In this document: piece after piece, positions 44,855-53,445 of the stretch | Layout of the letters: every line of letters begins with the position of its first letter | Numbering within the stretch: position 1 is the first letter of the stretch | From: Candidatus Fusicatenibacter intestinigallinarum | Lineage (GTDB): Bacteria > Bacillota > Clostridia > Lachnospirales > Lachnospiraceae | Reading direction: 5' to 3' | Length of the DNA: 54,239 nt | Assembly: GCA_019119555.1 (NCBI GenBank) | Contig: DWWU01000001.1 | Coordinates: 1-54,239 of the forward strand | Notes under the pieces: model-generated | Told to the model about the DNA's origin: nothing | The model's input: the letters and a program-made list of their open reading frames with translations, nothing else | The model's database searches: none | Program-made: the position numbers and the translations under genes

Positions 44855-46288
44855 ATGAGTAACACAGCACAAAGTTTAGCAGGCACAAGAATTGCCTCTT
44901 TGCTGGACGAAAACAGCTTTGTTGAAATCGGCGGCCAGATTACGGCCAGAAGCACAGATTTCAACATGGCCGCGATGGAGACGCCATCCGACGGTGTTAT
45001 CACTGGTTACGGTGTGATCGACGGAACCCTGGTGTATGTTTACAGCCAGGATGCTTCCGTAATGAACGGCACCGTAGGCGAAATGCATGCAAAAAAAATC
45101 GCAAAGCTGTATGAGTTTGCCCAGAAGACAGGCGCACCGGTGATTGGACTGGTTGACTGTGCAGGTATGCGTCTGCAGGAAGCGACGGATGCACTGAACG
45201 GTTTCGGCCAGGTTTATATGGCTCAGGCCATGGCTTCCGGCGTGATCCCGCAGATCACCGCAATTTTCGGTACCTGCGGCGGCGGAATGGCTCTGATTCC
45301 GGCTCTGACAGACTTTACGTTTATGGAAGAGAAAAAAGGAAAACTGTTTGTCAATTCCCCGAACGCACTGGATGGAAACATTTCTTCCAAATGCGACACC
45401 GCGGCAGCGGAGTTCCAGAGCGAGGAGACAGGCCTTGTGGATGTTGTCGGCAGCGAAGCTGACATCCTGGCGCAGATCCGCCAGCTGGTAGGAATGCTTC
45501 CTTCCAACAATGAAGACGAAGCGTACACGGACTGCACCGACAACCTGAACCGTGCGTGCCCGGATCTTGCAAACTGCGCGGGAGATACCGGCATTCTGCT
45601 GTCTCAGATCAGCGATAACGGCGTTGTCTTTGAGACAAAGAGAAATTACGCGAAAGATATGGTAACTGCTTTCATCCGTCTGAACGGCGCTACCGTAGGC
45701 GCGGTTGCAAACCGCAGTGAAATCTACGGACAGGATGGAACCGTTGAGGCCACCTTCGACGGAACCTTAAGCGCAAAGGGCGCAAAGAAAGCGGCTGATT
45801 TTGTAAAATTCTGCGATGCGTTCGGAATCCCGGTTCTGACCGTCACAAATGTCAAAGGATTCAAGGCGACTAAGTGTTCTGAAAAATTCATGGCAAAGAA
45901 TGTTGCGGAGCTGACTTACGCGTTTGCGGACGCGACTGTTCCGAAAGTGAACGTGATTGTCGGACAGGCATACGGAAGCGCATATCTGGCTATGAACAGC
46001 AAATCCATCGGCGCCGACATGGTGTTCGCATGGCCGAACGCTGAGATCGGTATGATGGACGCGAAGGCGGCTGCGAAGATCATGTATGCAGATGCAGACC
46101 TGGCAACTATCAACGAGAAGGCTGCAGAATACGCTACCCTGCAGAACAATGTAACCTCCGCAGCGAGAAGAGGATATGTGGATACTGTGATCGAACCGGA
46201 AGACACACGCAAATACGTGATCGGCGCGTTCGAGATGCTCTACAGTAAGAGAGAAGACAGACCGGACAGAAAACATGGCACGGTATAA
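44855..46288 (+). CDS. mmdA: Biotin-dependent carboxyltransferase (MmdA / 12S transcarboxylase type)
   Basis: The 477-aa protein has the two crotonase-like halves of acyl-CoA carboxyltransferases: N-half with GLVDCAGMRLQEATDALNGF and FGTCGGGMALIPALTDF, C-half with VTNVKGFKATKCSE, VGQAYGSAYLAMNSK and WPNAEIGMMDAKAAAKIMYA. These enzymes move CO2 between carboxybiotin and an acyl-CoA such as methylmalonyl-CoA/propionyl-CoA. It is the first gene of the operon with OadG-like, biotin carrier, OadB and OadA proteins. The exact CoA substrate cannot be read from sequence. The symbol is by family. Confidence 0.88.
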   Translation: MSNTAQSLAGTRIASLLDENSFVEIGGQITARSTDFNMAAMETPSDGVITGYGVIDGTLVYVYSQDASVMNGTVGEMHAKKIAKLYEFAQKTGAPVIGLVDCAGMRLQEATDALNGFGQVYMAQAMASGVIPQITAIFGTCGGGMALIPALTDFTFMEEKKGKLFVNSPNALDGNISSKCDTAAAEFQSEETGLVDVVGSEADILAQIRQLVGMLPSNNEDEAYTDCTDNLNRACPDLANCAGDTGILLSQISDNGVVFETKRNYAKDMVTAFIRLNGATVGAVANRSEIYGQDGTVEATFDGTLSAKGAKKAADFVKFCDAFGIPVLTVTNVKGFKATKCSEKFMAKNVAELTYAFADATVPKVNVIVGQAYGSAYLAMNSKSIGADMVFAWPNAEIGMMDAKAAAKIMYADADLATINEKAAEYATLQNNVTSAARRGYVDTVIEPEDTRKYVIGAFEMLYSKREDRPDRKHGTV

Positions 46289-46302
46289 GGAAGGTGAGGC
46301 AG

Positions 46303-47094
46303 ATGAGTAAGAACTGGAAGAAGCTCGGGAGTCTTTTCCTGAGCCTGACATGTGCTCTGGTGATGTCCGTGGTTCCGGCCTTCGCCGAGACAAAATCCAC
46401 GCCTGCATACCTTCCGGTGGAGGAGTCCACGCTGGACAATATGCTCTCCACCAGCGAGTCACTGATTGATGAACTCTGCGGTTACGGTGATGAAGAACTG
46501 GAAGTTCTGAAAACTTCCGATTACAGCTTCACCGTCCGCGCTGTTGAGGCATGGCAGTCCGTGAAGGACGAGCTGGGAGCGCTTGTAAGCTATGACACGG
46601 AAGCAGCGACCTATGAGGTGGACGGCGATTTTGTCACCTGTACGATTCCGGCCCAGTTTGAGCTGAATCCGGCGACGGTCCGCGTGTACTGGAATATGGT
46701 TGGTCAGCAGCAGGCAACAGACATGACCTTTACAGTTGAAAGTTCCATGAATGTTCTGATGGGAGAAGCTGGAATGAATACAGTAACAGGACTTTGCGTT
46801 GTGTTTGTGGTTCTGATTTTCCTTGTATTTATCATCTATATGTTCGGGAAGATCGGCGCAGGAAACAAGACGCAGACAACAGAAACACAGAAAAAGGCAG
46901 AGACGCCGGCACCGGCTCCTGCACCCGCACCGGCTGTGCAGGCACCTGCAGCAGCGGCGCAGGATGATATAGAGCTTCAGATCGTGCTTGGAATGGCGAT
47001 TGCAATGTATGAAGAAGAGACAGGCGCGGTCGGCGGAGACAGCTACGTGGTACGGAGCATCCGCAGAAACAGAAAAAATAATTGGAAAAGATAA
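46303..47094 (+). CDS. OadG-like gamma subunit with added extracytoplasmic domain
   Basis: The 263-aa protein has a signal sequence (KLGSLFLSLTCALVMSVVPA), an exported domain of ~130 residues (SDYSFTVRAVEAWQSVKDEL), one membrane helix (VTGLCVVFVVLIFLVFIIYM), an Ala/Pro linker and a short C-terminal cytoplasmic segment (LQIVLGMAIAMYEEETG), the last three resembling OadG, which anchors the decarboxylase complex. Standard OadG is ~80-120 aa, so the exported domain is extra. The start at 46303 follows GGAAGGTGAGG; a GTG at 46294 is the alternative. Confidence 0.8.
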   Translation: MSKNWKKLGSLFLSLTCALVMSVVPAFAETKSTPAYLPVEESTLDNMLSTSESLIDELCGYGDEELEVLKTSDYSFTVRAVEAWQSVKDELGALVSYDTEAATYEVDGDFVTCTIPAQFELNPATVRVYWNMVGQQQATDMTFTVESSMNVLMGEAGMNTVTGLCVVFVVLIFLVFIIYMFGKIGAGNKTQTTETQKKAETPAPAPAPAPAVQAPAAAAQDDIELQIVLGMAIAMYEEETGAVGGDSYVVRSIRRNRKNNWKR

Positions 47095-47113
47095 AATTCA
47101 GGAGGATAGTACA

Positions 47114-47518
47114 ATGAAAAATTATACCATCACAGTAAATGGCAATGTTTACAACGTAACTGTTGAAGAGGGAACCACCGCAGGCGCACCGGTAGCGGCA
47201 GCAGCACCGGCTCCGGCACCTGCACCGAAGGCAGCTCCGGCGCCTGCAGCAGCGCCTGCACCGGCACCTGCACCGAAGGCAGCAGCACCGGCCGGCACTG
47301 CAGGAAGCGTTGAAATCACCGCTTCTGTACCGGGCAAGATCTGCAAGGTAGAGGCATCTGTCGGCGCAACTGTAAAAGCAGGAGACAGCATTGTGGTTCT
47401 GGAAGCAATGAAAATGGAAATCCCGGTTGTCGCTCCTTCTGACGGAACTGTTGCAAGCATCAACGTTTCCGTTGGCGATGCTGTAGAATCCGGTGACGTT
47501 CTCGCAACCATGGATTGA
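47114..47518 (+). CDS. Biotin carboxyl carrier protein
   Basis: The 134-aa protein has a short N-terminal strand region, an Ala/Pro-rich swinging linker (~25-60), and a biotinyl domain with the biotinylation motif EAMKMEIPV, whose Lys carries biotin. It shuttles CO2 between the carboxyltransferase subunits and OadB. CAGGAGGATAG sets ATG 47114; the frame is open upstream inside the previous gene without a ribosome site. Equivalent to MmdC/OadC or the 1.3S subunit of transcarboxylase. Confidence 0.94.
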   Translation: MKNYTITVNGNVYNVTVEEGTTAGAPVAAAAPAPAPAPKAAPAPAAAPAPAPAPKAAAPAGTAGSVEITASVPGKICKVEASVGATVKAGDSIVVLEAMKMEIPVVAPSDGTVASINVSVGDAVESGDVLATMD

Positions 47519-47541
47519 TTTCATGGCTTTATTTGAGAAAT

Positions 47542-47571
47542 GGCAACCGTTCAGCCGGCTGAACGGTTGCC
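47542..47571. repeat. Perfect 30-bp palindrome inside the decarboxylase operon
   Basis: The half-site GGCAACCGTTCAGCC (47542-47556) is followed immediately by its exact reverse complement (47557-47571). It is the end module of the dispersed family, lying between the biotin carrier and oadB genes, 22 bp before oadB. A T-run is absent. It can fold as an RNA hairpin between cistrons or extrude in DNA. Confidence 0.9.
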
Positions 47572-47593
47572 GGAAATGACCGGAGGTGTGACA

Positions 47594-48745
47594 ATGATTG
47601 GAGAAACACTGAATAATCTCCTTAACCAGACAGCGTTCATGAGTCTGAGCTGGGGAAATTATGTTATGATTCTGGTGGCGTGCTTTTTTCTGTATCTGGC
47701 GATCAGACATGAATTTGAGCCGCTGCTGCTGGTACCGATTGCATTCGGTATGTTACTTGTAAATATTTATCCGGATATTATGGCTGAGCCATATACGGAT
47801 GTACAGGGTCTGGAACATGCAGGCGGCCTGTTCTACTATTTCTTCAAGCTGGATGAGTGGAGTATTTTCCCGTCCCTGATCTTCCTGGGAGTCGGAGCAA
47901 TGACGGATTTCGGTCCGCTGATTGCAAATCCGATCAGCTTCCTGATGGGAGCTGCCGCACAGCTTGGAATTTATGTGGCGTACTTCATTGCGATTGCGCT
48001 GGGATTCAACGGAAGAGAAGCCGCTGCGATTTCCATCATCGGAGGAGCGGACGGCCCGACTTCCATCTTCCTGCTGAACAAGCTTGGACAGCAGCATCTG
48101 ATGGGACCGATCGCAGTAGCGGCATATTCCTACATGTCTCTGGTGCCGATCATCCAGCCGCCGGTAATGAAACTGCTGACCACGGAGAAAGAGCGCAAGA
48201 TCAAGATGGAACAGCTTCGCCCGGTTTCCAAACTGGAAAAGATTCTGTTCCCGGTTGTCATCACGATTATTGTCTGCCTGCTGCTGCCGTCTACGGCTCC
48301 GCTGGTAGGTATGCTGATGCTCGGAAACCTGTTCCGTGAGTGCGGCGTTGTACATCAGCTGGCAGACACTGCGTCCAACGCGCTGATGTATATCGTGGTT
48401 ATTCTGCTGGGTACGTCTGTAGGCGCTTCCACAAGTGCTGAGGCGTTCCTGAACATGGATACGCTGAAAATCGTCGCACTTGGACTGATTGCCTTTATTT
48501 TCGGCACGGCCGGAGGCGTTCTTCTTGGAAAACTTCTCTGTGTTCTGACGCATGGAAAGATCAATCCGCTGATCGGATCAGCAGGCGTATCTGCGGTGCC
48601 GATGGCGGCCCGTGTGTCTCAGAAGGTAGGTGCGGAAGCGGATCCGACCAACTTCCTGCTGATGCATGCGATGGGACCGAACGTTGCCGGAGTTATCGGA
48701 ACCGCTGTGGCGGCCGGTACATTTATGGCGATTTTCGGCGTATAA
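47594..48745 (+). CDS. oadB: Sodium-ion-translocating decarboxylase beta subunit
   Basis: The 383-aa membrane protein couples decarboxylation of carboxybiotin to Na+ export. Features include multiple hydrophobic helices, the signature [20 protein letters not shown] in the middle, and [18 protein letters not shown] just before it. The C-terminus ([20 protein letters not shown]) matches the family. GGAGGTG sets ATG 47594; the longer frame begins inside the palindrome upstream. Presence of this subunit shows the complex conserves energy as a sodium gradient. Confidence 0.95.
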   Translation: MIGETLNNLLNQTAFMSLSWGNYVMILVACFFLYLAIRHEFEPLLLVPIAFGMLLVNIYPDIMAEPYTDVQGLEHAGGLFYYFFKLDEWSIFPSLIFLGVGAMTDFGPLIANPISFLMGAAAQLGIYVAYFIAIALGFNGREAAAISIIGGADGPTSIFLLNKLGQQHLMGPIAVAAYSYMSLVPIIQPPVMKLLTTEKERKIKMEQLRPVSKLEKILFPVVITIIVCLLLPSTAPLVGMLMLGNLFRECGVVHQLADTASNALMYIVVILLGTSVGASTSAEAFLNMDTLKIVALGLIAFIFGTAGGVLLGKLLCVLTHGKINPLIGSAGVSAVPMAARVSQKVGAEADPTNFLLMHAMGPNVAGVIGTAVAAGTFMAIFGV

Positions 48746-48897
48746 GAAACTGACTGCGGTTCCGGGCGGTGAAAAGCCGGACGGACCGCAGATCCATACA
48801 ATGCCTGCAGAAACTTTCGGCGGTAAAAAGTGCTCCGTCCGCCGGACGGACGCCGGCGCAGGTTTTCTGCACGAAAAACTGTTTTAGGAGGATAGAA

Positions 48898-50310
48898 ATG
48901 GCAGAAGTAGAAAAGAAACCTGTCAAAATTATGGAGACTGTGCTTCGTGACGCACACCAGTCCCTGATCGCGACAAGAATGACGACAGAGCAGATGCTTC
49001 CGATTATCGATAAAATGGATAAAGTCGGCTATCATGCAGTAGAATGCTGGGGAGGAGCAACCTTTGACGCTTCCCTTCGTTTCCTGCATGAGGATCCGTG
49101 GGAACGTCTTCGTAAGCTGCGCGACGGATTCAAACATACAAAACTTCAGATGCTGTTCCGCGGCCAGAATATTCTGGGATATCGTCCCTACGCAGACGAC
49201 GTGGTAGAGTATTTTGTACAGAAATCTGCCGCAAACGGAATCGATATCATCCGTATTTTCGACTGTATGAACGATATGAGAAATCTTCAGACAGCCGTTC
49301 GTGCGGCTAACAAGGAAAAGGCGCACGCACAGGTGGCAATGTCCTATACAACCGGCGATGCCTATACGCTGGAGTACTGGGTAGACCTGGCAAAGAGAAT
49401 TGAGGATATGGGCGCTGATTCTATCTGTATCAAGGATATGGCGGGACTTCTTGTTCCGTACAAAGCAACAGAACTGGTGACGGCTCTGAAAGAGGTTACC
49501 AAGCTGCCGATTCAGCTTCATACCCACTATACTTCCGGTGTGGCTGCGATGACTTATATGAAAGCGGTAGAGGCCGGCGTTGACATCATCGACACTGCGA
49601 TGTCTCCGTTTGCAATGGGAACTTCTCAGCCGGCGACAGAGGTTATGGTTGAGACCTTCCGAGGAACTCCGTACGATACCGGACTGGATCAGGGTCTGCT
49701 GTCTGAGATCGCCGACTACTTCCGCCCGATGAGGGATGAAGCGCTTGACACCGGTCTGATGAACCCGAAGAACCTGGGTGTAAATATCAAGACGCTGCTG
49801 TATCAGGTGCCTGGCGGAATGCTTTCCAACCTGACCTCTCAGCTGAAAGAACAGCATGCGGAGGACAAATTCTACGAAGTGCTGGAAGAAGTTCCGCGCG
49901 TGAGAAAAGACCTGGGCGAGTGCCCGCTGGTTACTCCGTCTTCTCAGATTGTCGGAACACAGGCTGTGTTCAATGTAATCATGGGCGAGCGTTACAAGAT
50001 GGTGACCAAAGAGACCAAAGACGTGCTGAGCGGAAAATACGGCGCAACCATCAAACCGTTCAATCCGGAGGTTCAGAAGAAATGTATCGGAGATACCGAA
50101 CCGATCACCTGCAGATATGCAGATCTGCTTGAGCCGGAGCTTGACAAGCTTGAGGCTGAGATGGCACAGTGGAAAGAGCAGGATGAGGATGTTCTGACCT
50201 ACGCACTGTTCCCGCAGGTAGCGGTTGAATTCTTCAAATATCGTGAAGCGCAGAAGACAAAAGTTGACCCGACGATTGCCGACAATGAGAACGGCGCATA
50301 TCCGGTCTGA
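48898..50310 (+). CDS. oadA: Oxaloacetate decarboxylase alpha / 5S carboxyltransferase subunit
   Basis: The 470-aa protein starts with the HMG-lyase-like TIM barrel (METVLRDAHQSLIATRMTTE; IFDCMNDMRNLQ; ICIKDMAGLLVP; LHTHYTSGVA), which moves CO2 between oxaloacetate/pyruvate and biotin, binding metal via the Asp and His residues of these motifs and a central carbamylatable Lys (KDMAG). The conserved PycB domain follows (~310-470). No biotinyl domain is attached, so it must use the separate carrier. TAGGAGGAT precedes ATG 48898. Known as OadA, PycB or the 5S subunit of transcarboxylase. Confidence 0.94.
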   Translation: MAEVEKKPVKIMETVLRDAHQSLIATRMTTEQMLPIIDKMDKVGYHAVECWGGATFDASLRFLHEDPWERLRKLRDGFKHTKLQMLFRGQNILGYRPYADDVVEYFVQKSAANGIDIIRIFDCMNDMRNLQTAVRAANKEKAHAQVAMSYTTGDAYTLEYWVDLAKRIEDMGADSICIKDMAGLLVPYKATELVTALKEVTKLPIQLHTHYTSGVAAMTYMKAVEAGVDIIDTAMSPFAMGTSQPATEVMVETFRGTPYDTGLDQGLLSEIADYFRPMRDEALDTGLMNPKNLGVNIKTLLYQVPGGMLSNLTSQLKEQHAEDKFYEVLEEVPRVRKDLGECPLVTPSSQIVGTQAVFNVIMGERYKMVTKETKDVLSGKYGATIKPFNPEVQKKCIGDTEPITCRYADLLEPELDKLEAEMAQWKEQDEDVLTYALFPQVAVEFFKYREAQKTKVDPTIADNENGAYPV

Positions 50311-50344
50311 TAAAGTAAAAAAAGCAGCTTGAAAGCTGAGAAGG

Positions 50345-50397
50345 CCGCCTGGCGGCCCGGACAGAGACGTCCGGGATGCCGGGCGGTATTTTCTTTT
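50345..50397 (+). terminator. Terminator of the decarboxylase operon
   Basis: CCGCC (50345-50349) with GGCGG (50382-50386) and CCGGAC (50357-50362) with GTCCGG (50369-50374) form a long GC-rich stem, followed by TATTTTCTTTTG. Confidence 0.75.
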
Positions 50398-50401
50398 GTA
50401 T

Positions 50402-50430
50402 TTGCGCATTGCCGCAAATCATGCTATAAT
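50402..50430 (+). promoter_or_regulatory. Promoter of the RpiR-type regulator
   Basis: A consensus TATAAT (50425-50430) lies 17 bp after TTGCGC (50402-50407), a weak -35. TTTGCG/CGCAAA (50401-50406, 50413-50418) forms an inverted repeat over the -35, a possible operator for autoregulation. Confidence 0.6.
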
Positions 50431-50466
50431 CGGAAACGGAATGCGCGGGGAGGTATAGAAGAGAAG

Positions 50467-51492
50467 ATGGCGGAGAAGGATAATCTCAGGGACAACAGAG
50501 AAAAAGACAGTACGGGAAAGCGGTGTCCCGCAGATAAAAGTATGACAGATCACGCGGCAAAAACCGGCGCGGCAAAGGAGCAGACGGAGGGAAGTATGGA
50601 AAATCTGCTCACACGGCTGAAACACCAGTATCATTCCCTGAGCAAAGGCCAGAAACGGCTGGCTGACTTTATCTCGGAACACTATGATCAGGCGGTTACG
50701 ATGACAGCCGCAAAGCTTGGAGCACAGGTGAATGTCAGCGAATCCACGACCGTACGTTTTGCAATGCAGCTGGGATATGCGGGATTTCCCGAGTTCCACC
50801 GGGCGCTTGAGGAGCTGGTGATGAACAAGCTGAATTCGATTCAGCGGATGCAGATGACTTACGGGAGAGTTCCTCAGGGTGAAATTCTTGGCACGGTGCT
50901 CCAGTCAGATATCGATAAAATAAAGATGACGATGGAGGAGGTCTGTGCGGAATCCTTTGGGCAGGCGGTGAATACCATTCTCGGAGCCCGGACGATTTAC
51001 ATTGTGGGAATCCGAAGCTGTGCGCCGCTGGCAAGTTTCCTCGCATTTTATCTTCATATGATTTTTGACGATGTGCGTCTGGTACAGACGAGCAGCGCCA
51101 GTGAAATTTTCGAACAGATGATACGGATCGGCTGTGAGGATGTGATGATTGGAATCAGTTTTCCCAGATATTCGGTGCGGACACAGAAGGCGCTGGAATT
51201 CGCCAGCAAAAGGCAGGCGAAGGTGATTACGATCACGGACAGCGTTCACTCTCCGATCAACACCTGGTCGTCCTGCAGTCTGATCGCGAAAAGCGATATG
51301 GCGTCCATTGTGGATTCCCTTGTGGCTCCACTGAGCCTGATCAATGCGCTGGTGGTGGCGCTGTGCATGAGACGGCAGGAGAACGTCGTGGAGACGCTTG
51401 AGACGATGGAGGAAATCTGGGACGAGTATCAGGTGTACAGCAACGATGAAATGACCACCGCCAAAGAAAAAGGCGATATAAAATTATCATAA
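50467..51492 (+). CDS. MurR/RpiR-family transcriptional regulator
   Basis: An N-terminal RpiR helix-turn-helix (YHSLSKGQKRLADFISEHYD, VSESTTVRFAMQLGYAGFPE) is followed by a SIS sugar-phosphate-binding domain (ILGARTIYIVGIRSCAPLAS, VMIGISFPRYSVRTQKALEF). Such proteins sense sugar phosphates and control sugar or amino-sugar genes. Starts: ATG 50467 with a somewhat distant GGGGAGG, or ATG 50596 with GGAGGG close by, which matches the usual N-terminus of the family. The extra ~43 residues in the longer form are charged and low-complexity. Its target is unknown; it leads into baiN 13 bp later. Confidence 0.9.
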   Translation: MAEKDNLRDNREKDSTGKRCPADKSMTDHAAKTGAAKEQTEGSMENLLTRLKHQYHSLSKGQKRLADFISEHYDQAVTMTAAKLGAQVNVSESTTVRFAMQLGYAGFPEFHRALEELVMNKLNSIQRMQMTYGRVPQGEILGTVLQSDIDKIKMTMEEVCAESFGQAVNTILGARTIYIVGIRSCAPLASFLAFYLHMIFDDVRLVQTSSASEIFEQMIRIGCEDVMIGISFPRYSVRTQKALEFASKRQAKVITITDSVHSPINTWSSCSLIAKSDMASIVDSLVAPLSLINALVVALCMRRQENVVETLETMEEIWDEYQVYSNDEMTTAKEKGDIKLS

Positions 51493-51505
51493 CCGGGAGA
51501 GAATT

Positions 51506-52750
51506 ATGGCAGAGGCAGGAATTATCGGAGGCGGCGCGGCAGGAATGTTCGCAGCCGTACAGGCGGCCGTGCGCGGACATGAAGTACACTTGTATGAACA
51601 GAATGATAAGCTGGGAAAGAAGCTCTTTATCACCGGAAAAGGGCGGTGCAATTTTACGAATGCCTGTTCTGTGGAGGAGTTTCTGCAGAACATTGTGAGC
51701 AACGGGAAATTCATGTACAGCTCCGGTTATGGATTTACCAGCGACGATATTATGGAGTTTTTCCGGAACTGCCATGTTCCGGTTAAGGTGGAGAGAGGAA
51801 ACAGGGCGTTTCCTGCCACCGACCATTCGTCCGACATTATCAGAGGTCTGGAACGGGCCATGAAAGAGGCCGGGGTAAAGATTCATCTTGGGACGAGAGT
51901 ACGTCATGTGCTCTGCAGGGACAATGCCGCGGCGGGGGTCGTTCTGGAAAACGGGGCCAGCGTGCCCCTGGATGCGGTGATGGTCGCAACCGGAGGGCTT
52001 TCCTATCCCACGACAGGCTCCACCGGAGACGGCTACCGTATGGCCGGGGAATGTGGACATACGGTGACGGAACGGAAGCCGGCGCTTGTTCCGCTGGAGA
52101 CAGGGGAAAGCTATATCCCGAAGATGCAGGGATTGTCTCTGAAAAATGTGACCTTCCGCGTGATGGGCAGAAAAAAGCCGGTTTACGAAGGGTTCGGAGA
52201 GATGATGTTCACCCATTTCGGCGTCACCGGGCCGTTGGTTCTGAGCGCCAGCTCCTATATCGGGAAGTCAGGTCTTCCGTGGCCGCTGGACGCGCAGATT
52301 GATCTGAAGCCGGCACTGACGGAACATCAACTGGACGAGAGGCTGCTCCGGGAATTTCAGGAGGCCCGGAACCGGCAGTTTAAGAATGTGGTGCCGGAGC
52401 TGTTTCCGGCGCGGATGGTTCCGGTGATGATTGAACTTTCGGGAATCGCTCCGGACCGTCCGGTGAACGGGATCTCAAAAGAGGAGCGGAATCGTCTGGC
52501 GGAACTGACGAAGCATTTCCCGCTGACAATTATAGGAACCCGGCCGTTCCGGGAGGCGATTATCACCCAGGGCGGCGTATCCGTGAGGGAGATTCAGCCC
52601 GGAACGATGGAGTCGAAAAAAGTAAAGAACCTGTATTTTATCGGTGAGGTGCTGGATGTGGACGCGCTGACCGGCGGATTTAATCTTCAGGTGGCCTGGT
52701 CGACGGCTTATGCGGCTGCGGCTGCCCTGGATGGGAAGGACAGAATATGA
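51506..52750 (+). CDS. NAD(P)/FAD-dependent oxidoreductase (HI0933/BaiN-like flavoprotein)
   Basis: The 414-aa protein begins with a dinucleotide-binding GIIGGGAAGMFAA and has the family signature KLGKKLFITGKGRCNFTNAC. The C-terminus (GGFNLQVAWSTAYAAAAAL) is the second FAD-binding segment. This family is widespread in Firmicutes; one relative, BaiN, was linked to bile-acid reduction, but most members have unknown substrates, so the bile-acid role should not be assumed. GGGAGAG precedes the ATG. Overlaps cmk by four bases (ATGA), indicating an operon. Confidence 0.93.
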   Translation: MAEAGIIGGGAAGMFAAVQAAVRGHEVHLYEQNDKLGKKLFITGKGRCNFTNACSVEEFLQNIVSNGKFMYSSGYGFTSDDIMEFFRNCHVPVKVERGNRAFPATDHSSDIIRGLERAMKEAGVKIHLGTRVRHVLCRDNAAAGVVLENGASVPLDAVMVATGGLSYPTTGSTGDGYRMAGECGHTVTERKPALVPLETGESYIPKMQGLSLKNVTFRVMGRKKPVYEGFGEMMFTHFGVTGPLVLSASSYIGKSGLPWPLDAQIDLKPALTEHQLDERLLREFQEARNRQFKNVVPELFPARMVPVMIELSGIAPDRPVNGISKEERNRLAELTKHFPLTIIGTRPFREAIITQGGVSVREIQPGTMESKKVKNLYFIGEVLDVDALTGGFNLQVAWSTAYAAAAALDGKDRI

Positions 52751-53424
52751 GTTTTAATATTGCGATTGACGGGCCTGCGGGCGCCGGCAAAAGTACGATT
52801 GCAAAGAAAATTGCGGCGGAACTGTCGTTTATCTATGTGGACACCGGGGCGATGTACCGGGCAATGGGGCTGCTGTTCCTGAGAAAGGGAATTGACTCCA
52901 AGGATGCCGCGGCCATCGAGGCGGCTGCCCGGGAGGCGGATGTGACGATTGGCTATGAAAATGGCGAACAGCAGGTGTATCTGAACGGAGAAAACGTGAC
53001 GGCGTCTCTTCGCACGGAGGAGGCCGGAAACATGGCTTCCGCCACAAGTATTTATCCGGGAGTGCGCAGACAGCTGACTGCGCTGCAGAAGGAACTCGCC
53101 GCACGGCAGAACGTGGTGATGGACGGCCGCGATATCGGAACGGCCGTGCTGCCGGACGCCCAGCTGAAAATCTATCTGACTGCCAGTTCCCATGTGCGGG
53201 CGGTGCGCCGGTACGAGGAACTGAAAGCGAAGGGCGTCGACAGTGATCTTTCTGTGATTGAGGCGGACATTATCGCAAGGGATCAGAGGGATATGACCAG
53301 AGAGATTTCCCCCTTGTGCAAGGCGGCGGACGCCGTGGAGGTGGACAGCTCGGAGCTGACCATCGATGAAGTGGTGGAGACGGTGAGAAAGCTGTATCAG
53401 GAGCGTACAGGGGCGTCTGTCTGA
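52747..53424 (+). CDS. cmk: Cytidylate kinase
   Basis: Phosphorylates CMP and dCMP with ATP. The 225-aa protein has P-loop IDGPAGAGKSTIAKKIA near the N-terminus, VDTGAMYRAMGL in the nucleoside-binding part, and MDGRDIGTAVLPDAQLKIYL, a hallmark of Cmk. Length is typical. The order flavoprotein-cmk-ispH is common in Lachnospiraceae and supports chromosomal housekeeping context at this end of the window. Confidence 0.96.
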   Translation: MSFNIAIDGPAGAGKSTIAKKIAAELSFIYVDTGAMYRAMGLLFLRKGIDSKDAAAIEAAAREADVTIGYENGEQQVYLNGENVTASLRTEEAGNMASATSIYPGVRRQLTALQKELAARQNVVMDGRDIGTAVLPDAQLKIYLTASSHVRAVRRYEELKAKGVDSDLSVIEADIIARDQRDMTREISPLCKAADAVEVDSSELTIDEVVETVRKLYQERTGASV

Positions 53425-53445
53425 TATGCCGGAAGGAGGTTGCAA

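Noticed and set aside
46900..47300. Low-complexity DNA repeats (GCACCGGCTCCTGCACC-like)
   Set aside because: They encode Ala/Pro linkers expected in OadG-like and biotin carrier proteins, so they are explained by coding.
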